Assembly (NCBI GenBank): GCA_028288705.1
Contig: JAQBNH010000006.1
Location: 248,001-312,000, forward strand
DNA length: 64,000 nt
Direction of reading: 5' to 3'
Source: Ferruginibacter sp.
GTDB lineage: Bacteria; Bacteroidota; Bacteroidia; Chitinophagales; Chitinophagaceae
Every line of letters begins with the position of its first letter. The first letter of the stretch is position 1. The notes beneath the pieces are model-generated. The model was not told the DNA's origin. It searched no databases and worked only from the letters and a program-made list of their open reading frames with translations. Made by a program: the position numbers and the translations under genes. Shown here in pieces: positions 54,421 to 63,342 of the stretch.

Positions 54421-56211
54421 CTATTTAAATTGCATTTTATGCAACTGGTAGTAAAAACCTTCTTTCTGCATCAGTTCGGCGTGAGAACCGATCTCTTTCA
54501 CTTCTCCGTTATCCAGCACGAGGATCTTATCTGCTTTGCGGATCGTACTCAGCCGGTGCGCAATTACGATCGATGTTCTTCCTGCAATCAGTTTTTCAAT
54601 GGCGTTCTGGATCAGTCCTTCACTTTCTGAATCCACAGAAGAGGTAGCTTCATCTAAGATCAGGATGGCGGGATCGTATAAAAGCGCACGAACGAAAGAC
54701 AACAATTGCCGCTGCCCTAACGACAGGGTGGCCCCACGTTCCATCACGTTATAATCATATCCGCCTGGCAGCTGTTCAATAAACTCGTGCAGGCCGATCA
54801 GTTTTGCAGCACGCACCACTTCTTCTTTGGATATTTCCGGGTTACGCAGCGTGACATTGTCCATCACTGACCCGCTGAATAAAAAAACATCCTGCAACAC
54901 CACGCCAATGCGGCTCCGCAGGAAATCAAGATCATAATCATCTATATTTTTATCATCGATCGTAATGCTGCCTTGCTGAATTTTATAGAGGCGGTTGATC
55001 AGGCTGATGATGGAAGTTTTACCGCTCCCGGTATGCCCCACGATCGCCAGCGTTTTGCCCGCTTCAATATCGAAAGACAGGTTTTTCAACACATAACGTT
55101 CGGCGATATACGCAAACCAGACATCCTTAAACCGGATACTGCCTTCCAGTTTTGCCGGAATAAGCTTTCCTTCATTCACGGTTACATCGGGGTTATCGAT
55201 CACTTTAAACACGCGTTCGCTGGCGATCATGCCCATTTGCAACACGTTGAATTTATCAGCGATCACGCGTAACGGGCGGAACAATAAGTTGAGGCAGAGA
55301 ATAAAGGCCGTGATGATCCCTGCGGCATCCTGGGCACGCTCGGGGGAAACGTACAGGGATTCTTTGGCAGCCCACCACACCAGCAGCCCGATCGAGAGTG
55401 CAGACACCAGTTCAACGACGGGGAAGAAAACAGAATAGGCAAATATGGCCTTGATATTCGCATTGCGGTGTTGCCTGTTGATGTCGGTAAATTTTTGCTG
55501 TTCCCTTTGCTCTGCCGCGAAAGCCTGTACCAGCGCCATTCCCGTGATATGCTCCTGTACGAAAGCATTCAGGTTGGCCACCGCGTTCCGAACTTTAATG
55601 AATGATTTATTTACGCTTTCTTTAAAAATATAAGTCGCGAGGATCAGGAATGGAAAAGGCGCGAGGCAGATCAGCGTAAGTTTCGCATCTACCCAAAACA
55701 TATAACTCAGCACGGAAATGATCGAGAGCAAGTCACCGATGATCGGTATCAGGCCATCGCTAAAAATATCATTGACAGATTCAATGTCATTGATCGTTCT
55801 TGTTGTAAGCGTCCCGATCGGCGTCTTGTCAAACTGCGATAAATTTAAGTGAACGATCTTATTGTAAGTGGTGGTGCGCAGGTCTTTCACCACAGACTGG
55901 CCCAATGAAGCCGTTGTAAAGGTGAAATAAAAACGGCAGGTCGTTTCTATGAAGAGCAGCACCAGTTGAATAATCGTGATCTCGATGATGAATCCACCCG
56001 GACCTGAAAAGAAATGCGCAGCAGCCTTATTTTTAATGCCGTCGTTGATCGTTAACTGGATCAGCAGCGGGCGTAAAGGCGCCATGGCCGCCAATAACAC
56101 CGATAGAAAAAGGGAGAGGTAAAATTTATTTTTGTAAGGCGCAGCAAATGTGAACACTCTTTTCAACAGGGAAATATCCACTTTCTTTTTGGGGGCGCCG
56201 CCGGTACTCAT
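54421..56211 (-). CDS. ABC exporter, fused membrane and ATPase domains
   Basis: 596 residues. A type I exporter membrane domain (about 25-330) is followed by the ATPase with Walker A GHTGSGKTS near residue 389, signature TLSLGQRQ near 492, Walker B LILDEAT near 512 and IAHRLSTIRKADKI near 546. It resembles MsbA/MdlB-type half transporters that work as dimers. The substrate is unknown. It is divergent in family details from the exporter at 14.6 kb, so the two are not a recent duplication. Confidence 0.9.
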   Translation of the reverse strand: MSTGGAPKKKVDISLLKRVFTFAAPYKNKFYLSLFLSVLLAAMAPLRPLLIQLTINDGIKNKAAAHFFSGPGGFIIEITIIQLVLLFIETTCRFYFTFTTASLGQSVVKDLRTTTYNKIVHLNLSQFDKTPIGTLTTRTINDIESVNDIFSDGLIPIIGDLLSIISVLSYMFWVDAKLTLICLAPFPFLILATYIFKESVNKSFIKVRNAVANLNAFVQEHITGMALVQAFAAEQREQQKFTDINRQHRNANIKAIFAYSVFFPVVELVSALSIGLLVWWAAKESLYVSPERAQDAAGIITAFILCLNLLFRPLRVIADKFNVLQMGMIASERVFKVIDNPDVTVNEGKLIPAKLEGSIRFKDVWFAYIAERYVLKNLSFDIEAGKTLAIVGHTGSGKTSIISLINRLYKIQQGSITIDDKNIDDYDLDFLRSRIGVVLQDVFLFSGSVMDNVTLRNPEISKEEVVRAAKLIGLHEFIEQLPGGYDYNVMERGATLSLGQRQLLSFVRALLYDPAILILDEATSSVDSESEGLIQNAIEKLIAGRTSIVIAHRLSTIRKADKILVLDNGEVKEIGSHAELMQKEGFYYQLHKMQFK

Positions 56212-56253
56212 TCCGCAAATTTAAGCAAGTTCGGCTGCCAATAAAACCGCCAA

Positions 56254-58479
56254 TCAATTTAATGACTCGTTCTCCATCTTTTTATGGTAAGCCTTGATGA
56301 AGATCGCACCGAGGTTTTTGTAAGGAGGAACATAATCATCCCAGCTTTCCCGCACTTCCTTATTGGGATCTTTAGAAAATACTTTGGTCAGCGAAGCCCA
56401 CATCGGCTTCCAGGAAATATTGTTACCGGAGATCAATGACTGATTCAGGTAATTAATGATCGGCTGGTTGATATCGCCTTTACCAATCTCTTTGGTAGAA
56501 ATGATATGTGCATCCGGGCATGTTTCGAGGATCTGGTTAAGATTCTGGTAGCCGCCACATGAACCGAGAATGATCACCCTGGCACTTTCCGGTAAACGGG
56601 AAATCGTGCCCGGCAACCAGTAACTATGCCCGCGGTGTACGGCAACGGTTGGACGCAATTCATTTTGCTCTAAATATTTTGCGAGATGCACCTGCGCAGA
56701 ATCATCCAGGTTTTCATTGTAATCCAACGGGCGGTTAGCGAACACCATTACATTGCCTTTTACAGACTTCATTTCTACCCATTCTTTCTTCATGGTTTTC
56801 GTCCACTCTTTGGAAGAAAAAGAATTCACGAACGGTGTAAAATATTCCCGGCCATCTTCATCACCATAAAAGAACACCTGCTGCACGATGCGGCCTTTTT
56901 CATCCTGCATATCTTTATTGGCCACTTCATAAATAGAAGGAATACCGATCTCAGCGGTAAGGTCAATATTTTTTAAACTATCCCCGGAAAGAAAGATCGT
57001 CTTCAATAAACCATACACCACTTTACCACGCACATTATTTTCAGCAATGCTTTTCCGTTCATTTTGTTCTACATAAGAAAGGATCGTGTTCAGTAAATTT
57101 TTGTCGCTGATACTGCTGTAAGAATCGGCTACGTCCACGGCGTCTTCCAGGTTACCCGTTTTATCGAGGTTGGCAACAAAGGCCTTCATCAGCACCTCAG
57201 AGCTCGACGGCGGCATGATCTTGAGAAAGGTATCCAGTTTATTAAAGTTCGCCGCCATCTTGATGAACTTCTTGAAATAATCAAAATTAACGGAGAGCAA
57301 CAGTGAGTCACCGCGCGGGTCTGCACCCATGCGTTGCAACATCCGGTTAAAACTGTGTTTGTAGCTACTGGTGTAAATATCGTTCTCTCCCATCACCATC
57401 ACGTAATACAATTCCTGTGGCGTTAAAGGATCGATCGCACGCATCCTTACGTTTAGGTTGTTCTCGTTATGCAATAAATTGATCGGGGTAATAAAATGCT
57501 GGAGCGCTTTATTTTTTAAGACTTCACGCAGGCCGTTGGCACCAAACATCGCGATCGGTGTATCGCGCAGCGGCGGTAAAGTTCTTTTAAAATATTCTGT
57601 TTCTGTTTTTACCAAAAGGCGGAAATAGCCCACACTGTCGTATCCTTTCTCCCCGTCACCAACAAATTTCTGGATACTGTCCACTGATTTTTTACCGGAT
57701 AAAATATCATCGAGGAATGGAAAATAAAATAATGCGTTTGGCGTCTGGCTTAATTTGGCCACTGCCAGCACCATTGGATTCGTATTGCGGTGAATCAGTT
57801 TTCCTTCCGGTGATTTTACTGATTGTGCGTATGAATAAAACTGCACCGGGTCACGCTGGCAGGCGAGTAAGATCAGGCTGTCGGCAAAAGGTTCGTTTAC
57901 AAATGGACGGATCGTTGCCAGGATCTTATCCGGGTGTAAAGAACAATATTTGAGGTAGACGATATTTTGCGCTTCACCCAATTCTTTGCTATCGAAAAAT
58001 ACATCGCTGTTGATCTTCGCCATTTCATAAGACGAAGCGCGGAGAAAAGGCAACATCGAATTGCCTTTCACCTGGGCTTTCATGATGCCTTCAAAACTGG
58101 AGAGCAAAGCCGGGAACTCCAGCGGGTTGATGCCGCGGCTTTTCCAGCTGATGCGGAAATATTTTACGAGGTTTTCGATATAACGCAGGTAACGGACTTT
58201 ATCATTCTTGGAAGGAAGTTCGGGATTGGTTTCCACCCAGTCTTTCAGATCGTTCACTTTACGATAGAGGACATCCGATAATTGCAGGTTAATCTCTTCA
58301 TTGCTGCTGGCATGCAGGCTCCCATCCAGCTTACCATCAGCTTTATCACATAATTTCTGTTCCTGGAGAATGCGGTCATGAAAATACTGCCGGTCCAATG
58401 GCACTTTTACAGTATCAGCGGCGGCGTAGAGGTTTGAAAAAGCTAGCAACAATGCTACAAATAAAACGGTATTCTTCAT
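56254..58479 (-). CDS. Secreted protein with C-terminal clan-CD-like His/Cys motif, unknown family
   Basis: 741 residues from ATG 58479 (a second ATG lies three codons upstream). A signal peptide (VLFVALLLAFSNLYAA, to about residue 20) is followed by a long helical, mostly hydrophilic region (about 25-560) without repeats or named domain. Near the C-terminus, TVAVHRGHSYW (His615 and His618) is followed 23 residues later by ARVIILGSCGGYQN with Cys641, the hydrophobic-strand then HG/H, hydrophobic-strand then SC order of clan CD cysteine peptidases (caspases, gingipains, clostripain). It is then a candidate periplasmic or surface protease, but no family assignment is possible by eye. A near-consensus box CATCTTTG lies 18 bases upstream. 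Confidence 0.7.
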   Translation of the reverse strand: MKNTVLFVALLLAFSNLYAAADTVKVPLDRQYFHDRILQEQKLCDKADGKLDGSLHASSNEEINLQLSDVLYRKVNDLKDWVETNPELPSKNDKVRYLRYIENLVKYFRISWKSRGINPLEFPALLSSFEGIMKAQVKGNSMLPFLRASSYEMAKINSDVFFDSKELGEAQNIVYLKYCSLHPDKILATIRPFVNEPFADSLILLACQRDPVQFYSYAQSVKSPEGKLIHRNTNPMVLAVAKLSQTPNALFYFPFLDDILSGKKSVDSIQKFVGDGEKGYDSVGYFRLLVKTETEYFKRTLPPLRDTPIAMFGANGLREVLKNKALQHFITPINLLHNENNLNVRMRAIDPLTPQELYYVMVMGENDIYTSSYKHSFNRMLQRMGADPRGDSLLLSVNFDYFKKFIKMAANFNKLDTFLKIMPPSSSEVLMKAFVANLDKTGNLEDAVDVADSYSSISDKNLLNTILSYVEQNERKSIAENNVRGKVVYGLLKTIFLSGDSLKNIDLTAEIGIPSIYEVANKDMQDEKGRIVQQVFFYGDEDGREYFTPFVNSFSSKEWTKTMKKEWVEMKSVKGNVMVFANRPLDYNENLDDSAQVHLAKYLEQNELRPTVAVHRGHSYWLPGTISRLPESARVIILGSCGGYQNLNQILETCPDAHIISTKEIGKGDINQPIINYLNQSLISGNNISWKPMWASLTKVFSKDPNKEVRESWDDYVPPYKNLGAIFIKAYHKKMENESLN

Positions 58480-58626
58480 AAAGCACATTTCTACTGCAAA
58501 GATGGTGCAATTTTATTGGATTGCTCGTTGATGAGAGGATGGCGCGCGCCAATACGCTGCTCCCGGTTAACAATTTGATAATATTATAACGTTCATTTAA
58601 CTACCCTGCCGATGCGTTCGTTAGCC

Positions 58627-58634
58627 TACTTTTG
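58627..58634 (+). promoter_or_regulatory. Bacteroidota -7 box of the response regulator gene
   Basis: TACTTTTG matches TAnnTTTG and ends 21 bases before the ATG at 58656. Confidence 0.5.
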
Positions 58635-58655
58635 TGGCACATTTAGCAAGAACCC

Positions 58656-59324
58656 ATGGCAAACAAAATCCTGATCGCTGATGATGAGCCGGATATCCTC
58701 GAGATTCTGAAGTATAACCTGGAAGCGGAAGGCTACGAAGTGATCACTGCGAAAGACGGCGACGAAGCAATTGAACAAGCGAAGAAACATTCTCCTGAAC
58801 TGATCATCCTGGATATCATGATGCCGCGCAAAACGGGCCTTGAAGCCTGTAATATCCTGCGGATGATGCCGGCGTTTCGCGATACCCTCATCGTTTTCCT
58901 GACCGCGATGAGCGACGAGACCACGGAGATCAAAGGGCTGGAAACCGGGGCTGATGATTACCTCACCAAGCCGGTGAGTCCGAAAGTATTGGTAAGCAAA
59001 ATCAATGCGCTGTTCCGCAGGTTTAATAAAGAAGAAACGGGCATCATCAAGGTTGGTGATTTCGAGATCGACCGCCAGAAATACGTGGTGAACCATAACG
59101 AAGAAGAAATTATTTTAGCCAGGAAAGAATTTGAATTGCTGGCGCTGCTGGCGTCTAAACCAGGGAAAGTTTTTCTACGAAACGAAATATTAAACCAGAT
59201 CTGGGGCACGGAAGTGATCGTTGGAGACCGCACGATCGATGTGCATATCAGAAAAATCCGCCAGAAACTCGGCGTTGATTGTATCACCACGGTGAAAGGT
59301 GTGGGGTATAAGTTTGAGTTATAG
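58656..59324 (+). CDS. OmpR/PhoB-family response regulator
   Basis: 222 residues. Receiver domain: acidic pocket IADDEPD at 7-13, phospho-acceptor Asp53 in LIILDIMMP, switch Thr in VFLTAMSDE near 84 and Lys in DYLTKPVSPK near 106. The winged-helix DNA-binding domain (about 130-222) has LARKEFELLALLASKPGKVF and IDVHIRKIRQKLG. Its partner kinase gene lies 126 bases downstream; the gap holds a tandem octamer repeat. PhoB-like by overall sequence, but the regulon cannot be told. Confidence 0.94.
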   Translation: MANKILIADDEPDILEILKYNLEAEGYEVITAKDGDEAIEQAKKHSPELIILDIMMPRKTGLEACNILRMMPAFRDTLIVFLTAMSDETTEIKGLETGADDYLTKPVSPKVLVSKINALFRRFNKEETGIIKVGDFEIDRQKYVVNHNEEEIILARKEFELLALLASKPGKVFLRNEILNQIWGTEVIVGDRTIDVHIRKIRQKLGVDCITTVKGVGYKFEL

Positions 59325-59332
59325 AGTTGTTG

Positions 59333-59420
59333 GTTGATTAGTTGAATGGTTGAATGGTTTATCAGTTGAATTGTTGATTAGGTGAGTAGTTGATTAGTTG
59401 AATTGTTGATTAGTTCATTA
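59333..59420. repeat. Eleven tandem degenerate octamers
   Basis: 88 bases divide exactly into eleven 8-base units, with GTTGATTA (59333, 59373, 59389, 59405) and GTTGAATG or GTTGAATT (59341, 59349, 59365, 59397) as main forms plus three degenerate units. They fill the gap between the response regulator and kinase genes. The same octamers occur at 51491-51567. Confidence 0.88.
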
Positions 59421-59450
59421 GTGCTTAGCTTGCGTAGGAGAAAACCCGTC

Positions 59451-60512
59451 ATGCTTTCTGCAAAAAATTTTTCACCACAACAACTGGCCGCATTAACAGC
59501 GCTGGCCTTGTCTGTTCCCATCGTTATTGGGATCAGTATTTTTCATCCCGGCCTCTGGAACTTACTCATCAGTTTCGGACTGATCTTTTTGGGCAGCTTC
59601 GGTCTCATCCTTTACACGCTGCAAACATTTATCTACCGCAAGATCAAACTCATTTACAAACTCATCTACCAGACCAAAGCCAGCAAACGCGAAGAGTTTT
59701 ATTACAAAAACATATTACCCCAGAAGAGTATTGATGAAGTGCGCGAAGATGTGGAAGCCTGGGCAGAGCAACGAAAAAAAGAGATCGAGATCCTCCAGCA
59801 AAATGAAGCTTTTCGCAAAGAGTTCCTGCAGAATTTAAGTCATGAATTAAAAACGCCCATTTTCGCGATCCAGGGTTATGTAGATACCCTGCTGAGCGGC
59901 GCACTACATAACGATGCAGTCAACTCCAAATTTTTGCAAAGCACCGGGCGCAATGTAGATCGCCTCGTGAATTTATTGGATGACCTCGATGAAATTTCCC
60001 GCCTGGAAAGTGGTGAACAAAAACTGCAGTTTAGTTATTTCGTTATCCAGGACCTCGTGAAAGATGTATTTGATTTGCTTTTCATAAAAGCAAAAGAAAA
60101 AAACATTCGCAGCATCATAAAAAAGGGTTGCGAATTGCCCCTGTCCGTTTATGCAGATAAAGAAAAGATCCGCCAGGTACTGATCAATTTTGTTGACAAC
60201 GCGATCAAATACGGTAAACAAAACGGAACGATCGAAGCCAGTTTTTATAAAGTGGATGGCCGCAATGTATTGATCGAGATCAGTGATGATGGCACCGGCA
60301 TTTCCGAAGAACACCTCCCCAGGATATTTGAACGGTTTTACCGCACCGACCAGGCGCGGACGCGAAAAGAAGGGGGCAGCGGGCTCGGGCTCTCCATCTG
60401 TAAACATATCATCGAAGCACACCAGCAGGCGATTCATGTAAGGAGTAAGATCGACGTCGGCAGCAGCTTTGGCTTTACACTGCCAAAAGATGCCGGTGGT
60501 TTTTATTCGTAA
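59451..60512 (+). CDS. Membrane sensor histidine kinase
   Basis: 353 residues from ATG 59451; an earlier TTG start would run through the octamer repeat and is rejected. Two membrane helices (about 12-30 and 35-58) with almost no periplasmic loop, a short coiled linker, then HisKA with phospho-acceptor His131 in NLSHELKTP, and a HATPase domain with N-box NFVDNAIKYG, G1 EISDDGTGI and G2 GGSGLGLSI. The lack of a periplasmic sensor domain suggests sensing within the membrane or via a partner. It pairs with the PhoB-like regulator upstream. The 3' end overlaps the convergent PAP2-like gene by ten bases. Confidence 0.92.
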   Translation: MLSAKNFSPQQLAALTALALSVPIVIGISIFHPGLWNLLISFGLIFLGSFGLILYTLQTFIYRKIKLIYKLIYQTKASKREEFYYKNILPQKSIDEVREDVEAWAEQRKKEIEILQQNEAFRKEFLQNLSHELKTPIFAIQGYVDTLLSGALHNDAVNSKFLQSTGRNVDRLVNLLDDLDEISRLESGEQKLQFSYFVIQDLVKDVFDLLFIKAKEKNIRSIIKKGCELPLSVYADKEKIRQVLINFVDNAIKYGKQNGTIEASFYKVDGRNVLIEISDDGTGISEEHLPRIFERFYRTDQARTRKEGGSGLGLSICKHIIEAHQQAIHVRSKIDVGSSFGFTLPKDAGGFYS

Positions 60513-61192
60513 GCACTCCATTCAAAACTTTCCCTTGCAACAGGCTTTATGTTGATTTTTGATCTGAAATGAAGGCCCGAATAATTCCGGATGAAAAGGA
60601 ATGCAGCAACAGTACTCCCCGTTCCCAGCAACATACCCATTAATATGCCCGGTAGAGCATCCTGTGTTAAATAGATCCTGGAGAATGCCAGCAGTACCGC
60701 TCCGGCAAAGAACAGTATTTGCTTTAAAGAAGACTTTGTGTAAATGGCTAAAGATGTGGCAAGGCTGAACGCCACGGCGCTGTACGAAGAGGCCGCAAGC
60801 AAAGATGTTGGCGAAAGCATATCGCCATCAAAGATGATATTCTGCAAAGGCTCACTATGCCAGGACAAAGGCCCGGGGCTACCCATATTTTTTACCAGCT
60901 GTACCAACATTAACGTGGTGCAACAAGCAAGTCCGATAACAATCGCCTGCTGCTTTCGGCTGAAAAATCTGTACATAATCAATGCTAAAGCTAAGGGCAT
61001 GATACCATTTCCAATGAAAGTATAGTTGACAAAAAAAACGTTCCAGCCAAAAGGATGGATTGAAATGCTCACCGGACTTCCTGCGATTACCCACAGCAAT
61101 CCCGCGATAAAAAAAGCCGCAGATAAGGCAAAAAATAATCTTCCCGGTTTAATTAAAGCGGGGAATTGAGCAGCGATGTGGGTCGGTTTCAT
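60503..61192 (-). CDS. PAP2-like membrane protein with degenerate active site
   Basis: 229 residues, six membrane helices. The helix layout and sequence around ASSYSAVAFSLATSLA (134-149) and LLAFSRIYLTQDALPG (167-182) match PAP2-superfamily phosphatases, but catalytic residues are replaced: PSGH is ASSY (His to Tyr137), SRxxxxxH ends in Asp178, the following Asp is Gly182, and the KxxxxxxRP motif reads KNMGSPGPL. It is therefore probably catalytically inactive and may serve as a binding or regulatory membrane protein. Overlaps the kinase gene by ten bases at the 3' end. Confidence 0.72.
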   Translation of the reverse strand: MKPTHIAAQFPALIKPGRLFFALSAAFFIAGLLWVIAGSPVSISIHPFGWNVFFVNYTFIGNGIMPLALALIMYRFFSRKQQAIVIGLACCTTLMLVQLVKNMGSPGPLSWHSEPLQNIIFDGDMLSPTSLLAASSYSAVAFSLATSLAIYTKSSLKQILFFAGAVLLAFSRIYLTQDALPGILMGMLLGTGSTVAAFLFIRNYSGLHFRSKINIKPVARESFEWSAYE

Positions 61193-61309
61193 AGCGGAAA
61201 ATTACAGCCGCAGGGTTATGCCAGCATTGCCATAACATTAAGCAACCGTTAAGAAATTAAGTTGATGATTTGGTAACCCTTTGATCATGCCTGCGCAACA
61301 TCAACCGGC

Positions 61310-61317
61310 TAAGTTTG
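61310..61317 (+). promoter_or_regulatory. Bacteroidota -7 box of the LpxH-like gene
   Basis: TAAGTTTG matches TAnnTTTG and ends ten bases before the ATG at 61328. A TTTG at 61280 is 26 bases upstream, too far for a typical -33. Confidence 0.45.
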
Positions 61318-61327
61318 GTATAAACTT

Positions 61328-62185
61328 ATGCTACCTGAAAAACGACATGTAGAGCTGGTGGTGATCTCCGATGTGCACCTCGGCACTTATGGTTCACGTG
61401 CCCGTGAATTGAACCGCTACCTCGCCACCATCAACCCAGCAACATTGGTGCTCAACGGTGATATCATCGACATCTGGCAATTCAGTAAACGTTACTGGCC
61501 GCCCAGCCATATGCTGGTGATCAAACAGATCCTGAGCATGTTAAGTCGCGGTGTGAAAGTGATCTATGTTACCGGTAACCATGACGAGCTATTGCGCCGT
61601 TTTGAACATTTCTCGCTGGGCGATTTCCAGATCGTGAATAAATACATTGCCCATCATCCCGATGGCAGCAGGAGCTGGATCTTCCATGGAGATATTTTCG
61701 ACGTAACGATGAAGCACAGCAAATGGCTGGCAAAGCTCGGCGCTGTTGGCTACGACAGCCTGATCCTGATCAATGCTTTTGTAAACTTTATCAGCCAGAA
61801 ACTGGGCAGAGGCCGGATCTCTTTTTCCGGGAAAATAAAACAGTCTGTAAAAACAGCGCTGCGCTTCATCAACGATTTTGAGCTGACGGCAGCAGGCATC
61901 GCGATCAGTAAAAAATATAATTACGTGGTCTGCGGCCATATTCATCAGCCATGTAAAAAGCAGGTAAAGAATGAAGAGGGCGAAGTGGGTTACCTCAACA
62001 GCGGCGATTGGGTAGAAAACCTGACGGCGCTGGAATACAACAACAATGAATGGCAGTTATACCAATATCATATGGATCAGCTGGTACACGATTTCGATCC
62101 TTCGCTGTATACCGACGAAGCGGGTTATTTACACACGGCCGAATTATTTAAACTCATGATGAAAGATTTCGATGCGGCTTCATAG
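61328..62185 (+). CDS. LpxH-like UDP-2,3-diacylglucosamine diphosphatase / metallophosphoesterase
   Basis: 285 residues. Calcineurin-type metal motifs in order: SDVHLG (about 14-19), NGDIID (about 43-48), GNHDE (about 85-89), FHGDIFD near 117 and CGHIHQP near 202. The family includes LpxH, which cleaves UDP-2,3-diacylglucosamine to lipid X in lipid A synthesis; the sequence is somewhat longer than E. coli LpxH (240). It is followed by a glycosyltransferase gene after 20 bases. Lipid A synthesis is the best-supported guess, but other UDP-lipid phosphoesterases cannot be excluded. Confidence 0.8.
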   Translation: MLPEKRHVELVVISDVHLGTYGSRARELNRYLATINPATLVLNGDIIDIWQFSKRYWPPSHMLVIKQILSMLSRGVKVIYVTGNHDELLRRFEHFSLGDFQIVNKYIAHHPDGSRSWIFHGDIFDVTMKHSKWLAKLGAVGYDSLILINAFVNFISQKLGRGRISFSGKIKQSVKTALRFINDFELTAAGIAISKKYNYVVCGHIHQPCKKQVKNEEGEVGYLNSGDWVENLTALEYNNNEWQLYQYHMDQLVHDFDPSLYTDEAGYLHTAELFKLMMKDFDAAS

Positions 62186-62205
62186 CATCGCTTAAAAAAA
62201 AGAAT

Positions 62206-63264
62206 ATGAAAATATTATATGCCATACAGGCAACAGGCAACGGGCATATCAGCCGCGCCAACGAGCTCATCCCCTACCTCGAATTGTTTGCCGAAGTGGA
62301 CCTGCTCGTCAGCGGCACGCAGGCAAATATGGAGATCGATCAGTTCGTAAAATTCAGGCGTAAAGGACTGAGCTTTGTCTGTGGAAAAAACGGCGGCATT
62401 GATCTCCTGAAAACATTGCAACAGTTACGCACGAAAAAATTTCTCCAGGAAGTCAAAACGATCCCGGTTACAGATTATGATTTCGTGCTGAATGATTTTG
62501 AGCCTTTATCCGCCTGGGCCTGCAAGCTTAAAAATATCCCCTGCATCGCGATGAGCCACCAATTTGCCGTGATCGGGAAAGCCGCTCCCCGACCTCCCCG
62601 TTATGACCCGCTGGCCTGGCTGGTCTTGCGTTACTATGCACCATCCAATATGGGCATTGGCTTTCATTTTAAACAATATGACATGGCCACTTACCTGCCT
62701 GTTATCAGGGCTGAGATCAGGAACGCCTATCTGCGTAACCTGGGCCATTACACAGTTTACCTGCCGGCGTACGAGGATAAAAAACTGGTGAAACTGTTAT
62801 CTGTGCACAAACATATCCAATGGCATATTTTCAGCCGGAAAGCGTTAAAGTCTGCTGAGCAAAACAACTGCTGGATCCGGCCGGTCAACAATTTTGATTT
62901 TATCAGCAGCTTTACCACTTGCGAAGGCGTGATTTGCGGAGCAGGTTTCGAAACACCGGCAGAGGCCCTGTTTATGAATAAGAAATTACTGGCCATCCCC
63001 ATGAAGGGACAATACGAGCAGGGTTGCAATGCCGCAGCATTGGAGGAACTTGGGGTAAAGGTTTTAAAAAAACTCTCGGCAAAAAAAACAAAGCAGTTGG
63101 CAAAATGGCTGGCAGACAAAACCAGCATCCAAATGGATTACCCGGATCATACGTTGCAGATCGTGAAGCATCTTTTGGCGAGTGTGAAAGATCTCGGCAA
63201 TGCATTAAAACCGCCCTTAGCAGAACCCGAAACAGAGGAATTGATTTCTCTTGATTTTTTGTAG
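62206..63264 (+). CDS. MurG/GT28-like glycosyltransferase family protein
   Basis: 352 residues, GT-B-like. The N-terminus KILYAIQATGNGHISRANEL is a glycine loop as in MurG-type transferases; the C-terminal half has GVICGAGFETPAEALFMNKKLLAIPMKGQYEQGCNAAALEELG, the nucleotide-sugar site typical of this family. Donor and acceptor are unknown. It comes 20 bases after the LpxH-like gene on the same strand, so a joint role in envelope glycolipid synthesis is plausible. Confidence 0.82.
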   Translation: MKILYAIQATGNGHISRANELIPYLELFAEVDLLVSGTQANMEIDQFVKFRRKGLSFVCGKNGGIDLLKTLQQLRTKKFLQEVKTIPVTDYDFVLNDFEPLSAWACKLKNIPCIAMSHQFAVIGKAAPRPPRYDPLAWLVLRYYAPSNMGIGFHFKQYDMATYLPVIRAEIRNAYLRNLGHYTVYLPAYEDKKLVKLLSVHKHIQWHIFSRKALKSAEQNNCWIRPVNNFDFISSFTTCEGVICGAGFETPAEALFMNKKLLAIPMKGQYEQGCNAAALEELGVKVLKKLSAKKTKQLAKWLADKTSIQMDYPDHTLQIVKHLLASVKDLGNALKPPLAEPETEELISLDFL

Positions 63265-63342
63265 GTAGAAACAGGGTGTTAAGCATACCAAATCCATTTT
63301 GCAGAAAAGCCTCGTTAGATGCAGGGCGTGTTATGAACATAA

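Noticed and set aside
59333-59420. CRISPR array
   Set aside because: Units are 8 bases and contiguous without unique spacers, and no cas genes are near. It is a tandem repeat.
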